From NCBI GenBank assembly GCA_022822545.1, contig JAJEBE010000053.1, forward strand, positions 124,001 through 188,000: 64,000 nt of DNA. The letters are read 5' to 3'. Below the pieces are notes generated by a model, which had not been told where the DNA came from, did not search any database, and saw nothing but the letters and a program-made list of their open reading frames with translations. The stretch comes from Anaerolineae bacterium. Lineage in GTDB: Bacteria > Chloroflexota > Anaerolineae > Aggregatilineales > Phototrophicaceae. Shown here piece after piece: positions 1-7,871 of this stretch. Position numbers and translations under genes: made by a program. How positions within the stretch are numbered: the first letter of the stretch is position 1; every line of letters starts with the position of its first letter.

Positions 1-563
1 CTAAGCCCGACGCCGACCAGACCGACCGACATGGAAACCCGTGTACCATAAATCGCACGACTCAGCACATCTCGCCCGAGGCGATCGGTGCCGATGAGGT
101 GCACCGGGTCGCCATATTGCGCCGCGCCGATCAGATGCAGATCCAGCGTGAACAGACCCCAAAGCTCGTATTCTTCGCCGCGGACGAACAAGCCGACTGG
201 ATAGGTGATTTCCTCATCGACCACATAAGTTCGCTTGAACGATTCAGGATCGACTTGCACCTTGTGGCCATAGACATGGGGGTAGAAGCGCCAGCCGGCG
301 TCTGTCTGTTGGAAGAGCTGTATGTTTTGCGGCGGCAGGAATGTATGAGTCGCGCTATAAGTTCCCGCCGCGTAGGGCGCGATAAACTCGGCGAATAGCG
401 CCACCGCGTATAAGAGCAGGGTGACAAGGCCGGCAAACATCGCAAGACGGTGCTTGCGAAATTTCCACCAGATCAATTGCCATTGATTGGCGACGACGAT
501 GCGGGTTTCGGCGGCGGCCTCGGCATGGTCGTCTGCTGGACGGCGAGTCGTAGCGCTGTTCAT
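1..563 (-). CDS. DppC-type ABC permease, partial (C-terminus off window)
   Basis: This is the inner-membrane permease of a family-5 (dipeptide/oligosaccharide-type) ABC importer. 187 codons are visible, starting at ATG 563. The N-terminus has a cytoplasmic segment ending WWKFRKHRLAMF, a first membrane helix, then a region of about 100 residues outside the membrane leading to HLIGTDRLGRDVLSR, the conserved entry to the DppC core. The helical core and EAA loop lie beyond the left edge. The start overlaps the stop of the upstream permease as ATGA, so the two are translationally coupled. The whole N-terminal layout matches the permease at 15276-16394, so the two transporters are paralogous. The substrate is inferred from the sulfatase in the same operon and is probably not a peptide. 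Confidence 0.88.
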   Translation of the reverse strand, partial: MNSATTRRPADDHAEAAAETRIVVANQWQLIWWKFRKHRLAMFAGLVTLLLYAVALFAEFIAPYAAGTYSATHTFLPPQNIQLFQQTDAGWRFYPHVYGHKVQVDPESFKRTYVVDEEITYPVGLFVRGEEYELWGLFTLDLHLIGAAQYGDPVHLIGTDRLGRDVLSRAIYGTRVSMSVGLVGVGL

Positions 564-1537
564 TGGAGTTGTATCCGGGGATCTATCCATGCCAGGAGGA
601 TATCGGATATCAGGGTGCCGATGATGGTGAGCACGCTGACCAGGAGAATGAGGCTGCCGGCCAGATACATATCTTGCGCTTGCAGCGAACGGTAGAGCAG
701 GGGGCCGGTCGTTTGAAGATTCAAGACGATCGAGGTTATCGCCGAGCCGGAAACCAGGGCAGGGAAGACCCAAGCCATCGCGCTGACCAGGGGATTCAGC
801 GCCACGCGCACGGGATACTTGAAGAGCAGTTTCAGCTCGGACAAGCCGCGCGCCCGGGCGGCGTCCACATAGAGCTTGGATAGCTCATCCAGCAGGTTGG
901 CGCGCATGACGCGGATGAGAGCAGCGGTGCCGGCGGTGCCGAGGATGATGACCGGCAGCCACAGATGGCTGAGCAAGTCGAGCGCGCGCTCAAGCGACCA
1001 GTCGGCTTCGATATACTCGGGCGAGAATAGCCCGCCGACGCTCTGCCCGAAATAACGGAAAGCGATATACATCAGCACCAGCGCCAGCAAAAAGTTTGGA
1101 ATCGCCAGACCAATGAAGCCGATAATGGTCACTAGATAATCGCCGATAGTGTATTTCTTGACGGCGGAATAGATGCCGATGGGTATGGCGACAATCCAGA
1201 CAAAAGCCAGTGTGAACAGCGAGATGACCATGGTCAAGCCCAGGCGCTCCCAGATCAAATCGCTGACGGGCCGATTCCATTCGAAAGAATCGCCGAAGTC
1301 GCCCCGTGTGATGATGCCGCTGATCCACTTCCAGTATTGCACATAGATCGGCTCATCAAGGCCGTAGCGCTCGCGCAAAGCATCGACCTGGGCTTGATCG
1401 ACGGTCTCTTCAGCCTTGCTGATGAGGGAGGCGAGAAAGTCGCCGGGCGGCAACTGAATCACGGCGAAGGCGATAACCGAGATGATCAGCAGCGTCGGGA
1501 TGAGATAGATGATTCGTCGCGCAATGTACCAGATCAT
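560..1537 (-). CDS. DppB-type ABC transporter permease
   Basis: This 325-residue membrane protein is the first permease of the family-5 importer. It starts MIWYIARRIIYLIPTLLIISV, the usual DppB first helix, followed by PPGDFL, an extracytoplasmic stretch with LRERYGLDEPIYVQYWKWI, and the GDFGDSF element. The EAA-like loop (DAARARGLSELKLLFKYPVRVALNP) sits near residue 230, and the protein ends DPRIQLQ. It lies 31 bases after the sulfatase and overlaps the next permease by four bases, so it is in the same operon. Family membership is certain. The transported compound is not known; a sulfated oligosaccharide is an inference from context. Confidence 0.93.
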   Translation of the reverse strand: MIWYIARRIIYLIPTLLIISVIAFAVIQLPPGDFLASLISKAEETVDQAQVDALRERYGLDEPIYVQYWKWISGIITRGDFGDSFEWNRPVSDLIWERLGLTMVISLFTLAFVWIVAIPIGIYSAVKKYTIGDYLVTIIGFIGLAIPNFLLALVLMYIAFRYFGQSVGGLFSPEYIEADWSLERALDLLSHLWLPVIILGTAGTAALIRVMRANLLDELSKLYVDAARARGLSELKLLFKYPVRVALNPLVSAMAWVFPALVSGSAITSIVLNLQTTGPLLYRSLQAQDMYLAGSLILLVSVLTIIGTLISDILLAWIDPRIQLQ

Positions 1538-1568
1538 TGGTCAGACAGTCCTTGACGGAAGACCTATT

Positions 1569-2978
1569 CTAATAGCCCGCGTTCTTGTAGTCGGCGTGCG
1601 CGTTCGGCCCGTAGCCCAACTCGTCCCGGCGCGCGCGGAAGTTGGCGAGGGCAGCGGCGTACTGCGGGTCATCGGCATAGTTGATCGTTTCTTGCGGGTT
1701 GCGCGACAAGTCAAACAAGACTTCCGGCATCTCCCACCCGTAGTATTGATACTTGAGATGATCGCGTTTGATCATCAGATTCTCAAGGCGCTGGAATTGC
1801 TCCTCGTGGCCCAGGTTTATGCCGCCGAAATGCGAAATGGATTCGTTGTTCCAGGCTGCGCTGTCGCCATTGAGCAGCGGCGCGAGGCTGCGGCTGTCAA
1901 GGCCGTCGACGACGGGCACATCGGTCAGGTCGCAGATGGTGGCGAAGAGATCGCACAGGTTGACATTCTCCTCGACGACTCGGCCGGCGTTGGCGCGGCC
2001 GGGGGTGCGGATGATCAGCGGTACTTTGGCGCTGCCTTCAAAGAATTTGCTTTTTTCCCAGAGCCTATGCTGGCCGAGCATCTCGCCGTGATCGCTGGTG
2101 TAGATGATGATCCAGTCGTCCAAGTCCTGGCCGACGTGTTCCAGCGCCTGAAGGACGCGGTCATAATCTTCGTCAATGCCTTCCACCATGCCGTAATAGG
2201 CGGCGGTGGCGCGGCGGATTTCGCGTTCGCTGACATCAATCCCGGGCCTGACGGCCATGCTTCCGAGGAAGTGATGATCGAAAGGGGTCTCGTCGATGTA
2301 CGGTCTGACGCGGTTCAGGTAGTAGCTGAACTTTTCCGGTGTGGTGAAGAAGGGCACATGCGGCCGCACGAAGCTGATCTTGAGCATGAGCGGGCGCGTC
2401 GGCGTTGCGCGGTCGTACCAGGGAGCGGCGAAGAAGTTCTCCACGAAGCGCAGAGCGCCGGTCAGCGTGTAGGCGTCCGCCCCGTTGATGGGTCCCTCGC
2501 CGATGCCGGCCCGTTTGACTTCCTTGGCTTGCGACCACTTGTGCTCGGTGGCGAGAGGCAAGTTGCGAAAGGCTTCGGGATCGCGGCCCTCAATGAATTC
2601 GTGGCGCACGCTCATGCTATCGCCGATGCGGCGCGTCCAGCCGCCCATCTGGTCTTGACCGTTGTGGTGGAGCTTGCCGCAGGCGACGGTGGCGTAGCCG
2701 TATTGGGACAAGCGGCGGGCGAAGGTCATGTGGCCGGGGGCGAGGTCGTCGCCGAAGACCTCACAGCCGCAGGTCCGCGGCAACTGGCCGGACGCCATGC
2801 TCTGCCGCGCGGGAACGCAGATTGGCGCTGGTGTATAGGCGTTGTTGAAGACGACGCCGGTCCGCGCCAGCTCGTCCAGCACGGGCGTCCGCGCGATGGC
2901 ATCGCCCTGGAAGCCGGCGACATCGGCGCGATGTTGATCGCTCATCAGGAACAGTATGTTCGGGCGTTGGCTGCTCAC
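1569..2978 (-). CDS. Type I sulfatase, apparently cytoplasmic
   Basis: This 469-residue sulfatase hydrolyses a sulfate ester. The N-terminal metal site is DQHRAD (residues 14-19). The formylglycine motif C54-V-P-A-R58 is the cysteine-type sequence that needs an FGE maturase, which is not in this window. A later metal-binding stretch is TSDHGEMLGQH. I chose GTG 2978 because AGGGAGA sits just upstream and the protein then begins MSSQRPNILFLMSDQH, the canonical sulfatase start. The longer reading runs back into a repeat element. No signal peptide is visible, so it should act in the cytoplasm on a substrate already imported by the adjacent transporter (binding protein upstream, permeases downstream). 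Desulfation after import is my inference. Confidence 0.93.
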   Translation of the reverse strand: MSSQRPNILFLMSDQHRADVAGFQGDAIARTPVLDELARTGVVFNNAYTPAPICVPARQSMASGQLPRTCGCEVFGDDLAPGHMTFARRLSQYGYATVACGKLHHNGQDQMGGWTRRIGDSMSVRHEFIEGRDPEAFRNLPLATEHKWSQAKEVKRAGIGEGPINGADAYTLTGALRFVENFFAAPWYDRATPTRPLMLKISFVRPHVPFFTTPEKFSYYLNRVRPYIDETPFDHHFLGSMAVRPGIDVSEREIRRATAAYYGMVEGIDEDYDRVLQALEHVGQDLDDWIIIYTSDHGEMLGQHRLWEKSKFFEGSAKVPLIIRTPGRANAGRVVEENVNLCDLFATICDLTDVPVVDGLDSRSLAPLLNGDSAAWNNESISHFGGINLGHEEQFQRLENLMIKRDHLKYQYYGWEMPEVLFDLSRNPQETINYADDPQYAAALANFRARRDELGYGPNAHADYKNAGY

Positions 2979-3004
2979 TGGGCTCTCCCTAAATCCGTGA
3001 AAGC

Positions 3005-3031
3005 TGTAGGGGCGGCTTGTCAAGTCGTCCG
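3005..3031 (+). repeat. REP-like palindrome, forward copy
   Basis: The element starts TGTAGGGGCGGCTT and closes with AAGTCGTCCG. It is a divergent member of the GTAG-headed palindrome family found throughout the window. It lies between the sulfatase and binding-protein genes and is paired with an inverted copy 20 bases further on. Confidence 0.8.
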
Positions 3032-3051
3032 AATGCGCAAGCCATCGCGAC

Positions 3052-3079
3052 GTGGGCGACCAGGTTGGCCGCCCCTACA
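3052..3079 (-). repeat. REP-like palindrome, inverted copy
   Basis: The element reads GTGGGCGACC then GGCCGCCCCTACA, so GTAG is at the right end. With the forward copy at 3005 it forms a head-to-head pair like a BIME, in the spacer between two genes of one operon. Confidence 0.85.
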
Positions 3080-3111
3080 GTTCCTCTTTGCCGGAGATCC
3101 GGTCTAGCCCT

Positions 3112-5052
3112 CTATTCCTGGCTGCCCGCTTCGATGAAGAAGAGCGTTGTATTGATCGGCGCCGGCCAGGGGAACTTCCACGATCCGGTCGATGTTGCCG
3201 GCACATTGCGGAAGTAATTCTTGGCGATGCCGTAGCCTCCCGGGTTCGAGTTGATGCCCATTACATAGAACTCTTCCTTCGCGATCGCCAGCAGTTCCGC
3301 CATCAGCTCGGCTTGCAGGTCGAGATCGCCGGTGGCTTTGATCTGGTCAAACAGCTCCATCTGCTTTTTGGCGGCTTCGGGCGGCTCTTCGCCGGTTTCC
3401 GGGTCGAAGTACCACTTGGTCCACAGCGGCGCGTAGGCGCTTTCGACCGGGTCAGACGGGAAGTACCAAATCGGCGTGAGATAGACATCCAGCCCGCCGG
3501 AAGCGCCCCAGATGGTGGCGTCGTGTTCGCTGTTGACCTTGCGCGAGACCAGCAGCGAGCGGTCAATAATACGAATCTCCATGTCGATGCCGACGGTTTC
3601 CCAATAGCCCTGGATCAATTCTAGAACATCGGGCCAGCCGCGCCCAAAGAGATCGCCCGCTTCGACCACAATACTGATCCGATTGCCATCAGGCCCCAAT
3701 CGATAACCCTCGCCGTCGCGCTCCGTGTAGCCCGCTTTATCCAGATGCTCATTCGCCAACTCGACGCTGTATTCAGTGTATTGTTGGGCGAATTCTTCGT
3801 CGTAGAAGGGAGAATCGGCCTGCGGCGCGATCTGCCTTGGCTCGCCTCGACCGAGGTAAACGATGTCGACGATTTCTTGCCGGTTGATCGCGTGTGAGAG
3901 GCCGATGCGGAAGTCTTTGTTCTGGAAGATCTCGCGCTTGACCGGATCCAAATGCGTGAGGTTGATCGCCAGCGCGGTCATGTTGGCATCTTCGCCGACC
4001 ACGCCGTAGGCATAGTAGTCACCCGCCTCGCGGTTGTCGTAAACGATGGGCCGGTTGGCCGCCGAGTTGAAGTGACGCGCCATCATGTCGATATCGCCGT
4101 TGAGGACCTGCAAGAGCAAGGTTTCGCTATCCTCAAGCTGGTCAAAGATCATTCGATCGATGTACGGAAGCTGGTTCCCCTCCGGGTCGGTCTTGTAGTA
4201 ATAGGGATTGCGTTCCGCGACCACGCGGCCCGTTCCGCCGCCATAGGTTGTCGTCAGCATCCAGGCGTGCAGCGTCGGGACTGTGTCCGACTGCCAGAAG
4301 CTGGTATTGGTCCAGAAGCAAGGCTCGACGCCGCCCTTGGATTGGAAGAGCTCCACCCAGTCGCCCGCGCCCGCTTCGGCGATTTTCGCGTCAATGTCGT
4401 CGGCGTAATTGATGTGGTAGGGTTCAAGATAGTGGCGGGGGTAGCTGGTGGGTCCGCAGCCGAGGATCGATGCCAGGTTCTGGAGGAAGAGGCCGTTCGG
4501 CGTGCTAAAGGAGAAGGTGACAGTGAAGTCGTCAACCTTGGTGACCGTCAACGGTTCACCGCCGGAGACGAGCCAGGTGGCGATGGTCGGGGTCAAGTCC
4601 TCGTTGGTCAACACATCCTCATACCAGAAGGTAATGTCATCGGCGGTGAAGGGCGCGCCATCGGACCAGCGCAGACCCTCGCGCAACTCGAATGTGAACT
4701 CGGTCGCCTCTGCATTTCCCGAGAATGATTTGGCGACGCCCGGCATCAGGCCCGACCAATCCGGTGTGAAGCGTATCAGGTTCTCGTAGGCCATCAGGCG
4801 GATCATCCAGATATGATCCAGGCCGCCAACCATGGCCGAACGCCATTCGCCGCCGTAATCACCTATGCTTTCGTATGGCTCAATGACCAGGGGATCGGCC
4901 GGCAAGCGCTCCTCAACCGGCGGGAGTTCGCCGGCTTCGACCAGCTCCGCCAGCATCGGCGCTTCGCCATACATCGCGTCCTGCGCTACTGCTGTGGAAA
5001 AGCTGAAAATCAAGAGCAGCGCGAAAAGTGCAAAGCTCATCATTTTCTTCAT
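3112..5052 (-). CDS. Family-5 extracytoplasmic solute-binding protein
   Basis: This 646-residue protein is the substrate receptor of the adjacent ABC importer. It has a Sec signal peptide (MKKMM, hydrophobic core, cleavage near AVAQD) and no lipobox cysteine. The mature N-terminus, EAPMLAELVEAGELPPVEERLP, is shared with the binding protein at 11474. SBP_bac_5 landmarks include REGLRWSDGAPFTADDITFWYED and the hinge around DFRIGLSHAINRQEIVD. The start is ATG 5052, with GGAG seven to eight bases upstream and a near-consensus promoter at 5098-5126. It heads the operon binding protein, sulfatase, DppB, DppC. Members of this family bind oligosaccharides as often as peptides, and the sulfatase favours a sulfated glycan. 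Confidence 0.93.
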   Translation of the reverse strand: MKKMMSFALFALLLIFSFSTAVAQDAMYGEAPMLAELVEAGELPPVEERLPADPLVIEPYESIGDYGGEWRSAMVGGLDHIWMIRLMAYENLIRFTPDWSGLMPGVAKSFSGNAEATEFTFELREGLRWSDGAPFTADDITFWYEDVLTNEDLTPTIATWLVSGGEPLTVTKVDDFTVTFSFSTPNGLFLQNLASILGCGPTSYPRHYLEPYHINYADDIDAKIAEAGAGDWVELFQSKGGVEPCFWTNTSFWQSDTVPTLHAWMLTTTYGGGTGRVVAERNPYYYKTDPEGNQLPYIDRMIFDQLEDSETLLLQVLNGDIDMMARHFNSAANRPIVYDNREAGDYYAYGVVGEDANMTALAINLTHLDPVKREIFQNKDFRIGLSHAINRQEIVDIVYLGRGEPRQIAPQADSPFYDEEFAQQYTEYSVELANEHLDKAGYTERDGEGYRLGPDGNRISIVVEAGDLFGRGWPDVLELIQGYWETVGIDMEIRIIDRSLLVSRKVNSEHDATIWGASGGLDVYLTPIWYFPSDPVESAYAPLWTKWYFDPETGEEPPEAAKKQMELFDQIKATGDLDLQAELMAELLAIAKEEFYVMGINSNPGGYGIAKNYFRNVPATSTGSWKFPWPAPINTTLFFIEAGSQE

Positions 5053-5097
5053 GAGAATTCTCCAGACTCTTCGATTGAAATATTATTGGTTGATGCG

Positions 5098-5126
5098 AGT
5101 ATAAGATTTTGCCTACTCGCTGTCAA
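5098..5126 (-). promoter_or_regulatory. Sigma70-type promoter of the sulfatase/transporter operon
   Basis: On the minus strand, TTGACA (5126-5121) and TATACT (5103-5098) are separated by exactly 17 bases. The -10 lies about 45 bases upstream of the binding-protein ATG at 5052. This is nearly a perfect housekeeping promoter, so repression by the adjacent LacI-type protein would be a reasonable control. Confidence 0.8.
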
Positions 5127-5332
5127 AGAACGTGATGATCACGAACCCGGCGCGGACCGTCTTGCGATATTGGCGGCGCTCACCCGCCAACCCTCAGCTT
5201 TCCGGCTCGTCAAATCCTTGTCAAGCGATGCTGCGACATGGATTCCTCGGCGGTAATTTCTTAGTCAGCCATGATGTTTTTATGCCTTTCGCCTCTGATG
5301 GTCAAAGTATCATTCGGCTTGCGATGAGCAGT

Positions 5333-6343
5333 TTACGATGAGGCCCGAATGATCAGCGTGGATGGAAGAATCATCTGCTGTATGGGTCTATCGGGCTGTT
5401 CAATGCGTTTCAGCAAGAGATCAGCGGCATGCTGTCCCATCTCGGTTGGCGTCGCGGAGACGGTGCTCAGCGACGGATTCCAAAGGGAGGCTTCGTTGAC
5501 ATCATCGAATCCCACCACCGCTACATCGGGCCCCGGCTCCAAATCACAGGCGCGCAAGCCCAACATCACACCGAAGGCCACCACATCGTTGTAACAAAGC
5601 ACCGCGGTCGGCGGGTCATCCGCGCGCATGACCTGCTGGATGGCGGTATAGCCGCCGTTGCGGGTGACGGCGCAGGTGACCATGAGCGATTCATCCAGCG
5701 GAATACGATGTTTTTCGAGGATGCTGACCAAGCCGCGCAAGCGATCTTGCCGGGCGGAAGAATCCTGCGGCCCGCCGACGAAGGCGATCCGCCGGTGCCC
5801 GCGCTCAATCAGATGCTCAGTCGCCCGCCGCGTCCCCAGCTCATTGTCCGCGCCCACATAATCGACATCGACGCCGGCGAGATAACGCGCGATCAGAACC
5901 GTCGGCAGTTGGCGCGAGAGGCGCAGGATGGTTTCAGGCGGCGTGCCCGGGGCGGGGCAGAGAATAATGCCGTCGGCGCTGCGCTCGCGCATTGTCGCGA
6001 AGAAGCGCTCCTGATTTTGCAGCAGGTCGGTCGTGCTGCCGAGCAGGGCGATATAGTTCTTTGCCAGGAGAGTATGTTCTATGCCGCTGGTCAGTTCGGC
6101 ATAGAAGGGATTTGTGATATCAGTGATGATCAGCCCGATGGTGAATGACTGCCTGGTGCGCAGGCTGGCGGCGCGCCGATCGTAGACGTAGCCCAACTCG
6201 TCGACGGTATCGAGAACCCGTTGACGGGTCTCTTGCGAGATCCGCGGATGATTGCTCAATACCAATGAGACCGTCGATTTCGACACGCCCACAGCATCAG
6301 CCACATCCTGCAAAGTGACACGATGACCTGGAATCTGATCCAT
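5333..6343 (-). CDS. LacI-family transcriptional regulator
   Basis: This 336-residue protein is a sugar-responsive DNA-binding regulator. The helix-turn-helix and hinge are at residues 9-55 (VTLQDVADAVGVSKSTVSLVLS ... LGYVYD), followed by a periplasmic-binding-protein-like effector domain (GLIITDITNPFYAELTSGIE ... VVGFDDVNEASLWNPSLSTV). I chose ATG 6343 over an in-frame TTG 15 bases upstream because AGGAAG sits properly before it. It is transcribed in the same direction as, and lies just upstream of, the sulfatase/transporter operon, so it most likely controls that operon and itself. Candidate operators are at 6355 and 6516. Confidence 0.94.
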   Translation of the reverse strand: MDQIPGHRVTLQDVADAVGVSKSTVSLVLSNHPRISQETRQRVLDTVDELGYVYDRRAASLRTRQSFTIGLIITDITNPFYAELTSGIEHTLLAKNYIALLGSTTDLLQNQERFFATMRERSADGIILCPAPGTPPETILRLSRQLPTVLIARYLAGVDVDYVGADNELGTRRATEHLIERGHRRIAFVGGPQDSSARQDRLRGLVSILEKHRIPLDESLMVTCAVTRNGGYTAIQQVMRADDPPTAVLCYNDVVAFGVMLGLRACDLEPGPDVAVVGFDDVNEASLWNPSLSTVSATPTEMGQHAADLLLKRIEQPDRPIQQMILPSTLIIRASS

Positions 6344-6354
6344 ACGCTTCCTAA

Positions 6355-6367
6355 TCAACCGATTGAC
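6355..6367. promoter_or_regulatory. Candidate LacI-type operator, copy 1
   Basis: The sequence TCAACCGATTGAC has TCAA/TTGA arms around a CG-containing centre, the usual shape of LacI-family sites. It lies between the -10 of the regulator gene and its ribosome-binding site. The same 13 bases recur at 6516-6528. Autorepression is inferred. Confidence 0.55.
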
Positions 6368-6370
6368 CTA

Positions 6371-6399
6371 ATTATGCAGGGCCGGATTGATCTTGTCAA
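6371..6399 (-). promoter_or_regulatory. Promoter of the LacI-type regulator gene
   Basis: On the minus strand TTGACA (6399-6394) and CATAAT (6376-6371) are 17 bases apart, about 30 bases upstream of ATG 6343. Confidence 0.75.
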
Positions 6400-6416
6400 G
6401 CAATTTGGCGTTTGTG

Positions 6417-6435
6417 TGAGCCGGAATGCGGCTCA
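6417..6435. promoter_or_regulatory. Perfect inverted repeat upstream of the regulator promoter
   Basis: TGAGCCG and CGGCTCA form perfect 7-base arms around GAATG, 18 bases upstream of the -35. It could be an operator or a small hairpin. It is unrelated to the TCAACCGATTGA sites. Confidence 0.4.
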
Positions 6436-6515
6436 ATGGCATTTGATAATTACAAAATTGCGAACCTACGCTATTCTATGGTACGGTAGATTTGCGGTGC
6501 AACCGCGGAAAATGT

Positions 6516-6528
6516 TCAACCGATTGAC
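6516..6528. promoter_or_regulatory. Candidate LacI-type operator, copy 2
   Basis: This is an exact repeat of the 13-base TCAACCGATTGAC at 6355-6367, 161 bases away. Two identical sites flanking a promoter would allow looping. A third inverted repeat, GCGGT-GCA-ACCGC, lies just before it at 6494-6506. Confidence 0.5.
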
Positions 6529-6970
6529 TAGAGAGGATCCAAGCTAATGTATACCTGAATCAGGACTTTATTGCTAATAGCGCTTTTGCTAATTTCCCAA
6601 GGGATTTTGGTATTCGGCTAGGGTGACGTGCCTCGTGAGGAGACGCTGATCCGCTACCTGCGCGGCTGACCGGATTCGAGAAAGCAAAACCGGCCGATGA
6701 ATCGAGCGGTTTTAGTTGTAAATGACTGTTTGCAGGCATCAGCCCCAGTAAGTCTCAGTGCGGCAACTTTCCCTTTGAATTGGACGATAAGGCGAGTGGG
6801 ATTCATTTGTCCAATATGTAGTGCAAACCTGCCGTGTCTTCTTTGTCAAACATCTGCCATTCTGCACCTTCCCGCCTCTCAACTTACGCTGTCGGTAACG
6901 TTCCCGAATCTCCTGCTCAGCCTTTCGCTCGACCGCATTGCTAGGAAATGAGCGCGGGGACCGTGTAGAG
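6529..6970. other. Non-coding stretch before the frameshifted ATPase gene
   Basis: No convincing gene is visible. A short open stretch ending near 6669 reads GDVPREETLIRYLRG before a stop and could be the tail of a lost gene, but it is too short to identify. No clear promoter was found. Confidence 0.4.
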
Positions 6971-7799
6971 ATGGCTCAACGACAGAGCATAGCCCGCAAG
7001 AGCTCCGCCCGCGACACTATCTTGTCGATTCGAGATTTGCACGTCGAATATACCGCCGCTGGCGGCACGATCCACGCCGTGCGCGGAATCAACCTGGAGA
7101 TCCGGCGCGGCGAACGCTTCAGCATCGCCAGCGAAAGCGGCAGCGGCAAATCGACTTTCGCCAATATCGTGCTGGGCTTGGCCAGGCCAACTGCCGGCGC
7201 CGTCTTTTACAGAGGCAATGACATCGCCCGGCAATCGCGCGCCGACTTCGCTCAATATCGCGATGAAGTGCAGGCCATCTTCCAGGACCCCTACGAAATC
7301 TTCAATCCGGTTTATACAGTCGATAATCTATTCTCGGTCGTCATCAAGAAGTTCAAGCTGGCGCGGAGCCGGGACAAAGCGATGGCGCTGATCGAAGACG
7401 CGCTGCAAGCGGTCAACTTGCCGCCGGAGGCAGATCCTGGGCAAGTATCCGGACGAGCTCAGCGGCGGGCAGCGGCAGCGGCTGATGGTGGCGCGCGCAT
7501 ACCTGTTGGGACCCAAACTGATCGTGGCCGATGAGCCGGTGTCGATGGTGGACGCCTCGCTGCGCTTGATGATCCTCGACTTGATGAAGTCGCTGCGCGA
7601 CGAGATGGGCACCTCCTTCGTTTATATCACGCACGACCTGGCGACAGCCTATCAGATCAGCGACCAGATCATCATTTTGAACCGCGGTAAGATCGTGGAG
7701 CGGGGCACGGCGGAAGAGGTGATCAAGCATCCCAAACATCCTTATTCCCAGGCGCTCATCGAAGCCATTCCATCTCCCAACCCCGATATCAAGTGGTGA
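6971..7799 (+). pseudogene. Frameshifted oligopeptide-type ABC transporter ATPase
   Basis: This is an OppF/DppF-like ATPase split by a frameshift near 7425-7440. The first part (ATG 6971) has Walker A SESGSGKST and the Q-loop FQDPYEIFNPVY. The second frame carries LSGGQRQRLMVARAY, Walker B VADEPVSMVDASLR and the H-loop YITHDL. The reading shifts by one base at GGAGGCAGATCCTGGGC: read in the second frame, this gives the expected ILGKYPDELSGGQ. The protein also ends at PNPDIKW, soon after the ATPase core, without the cysteine-containing oligopeptide C-terminal domain. It has no permease or binding-protein partner nearby. It resembles the ATPase at 34731. It is a decaying gene, or a sequencing error if the assembly is poor. 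Confidence 0.8.
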
Positions 7800-7871
7800 T
7801 GGCCGGTTGCCTCGTTGCCACCCCGCGGATCGCCTCCGCCTTGGATTTGCATATTGACGGAAAGGGATGAC

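Noticed and set aside
131-445. Open frame of 104 codons on the minus strand at the left edge
   Set aside because: It overlaps the real DppC-type permease in another frame. The permease frame has membrane-protein composition and family motifs; this one is Arg/Ser-rich noise.
1509-3107. 532-codon open frame on the plus strand
   Set aside because: It is antisense to the sulfatase over its whole length. High-GC genes often leave long antisense frames; it has no recognisable motif and no ribosome-binding site.
6697-6951. 84-codon open frame before the frameshifted ATPase
   Set aside because: The sequence is a Ser/Leu-rich string without any motif and has no ribosome-binding site.
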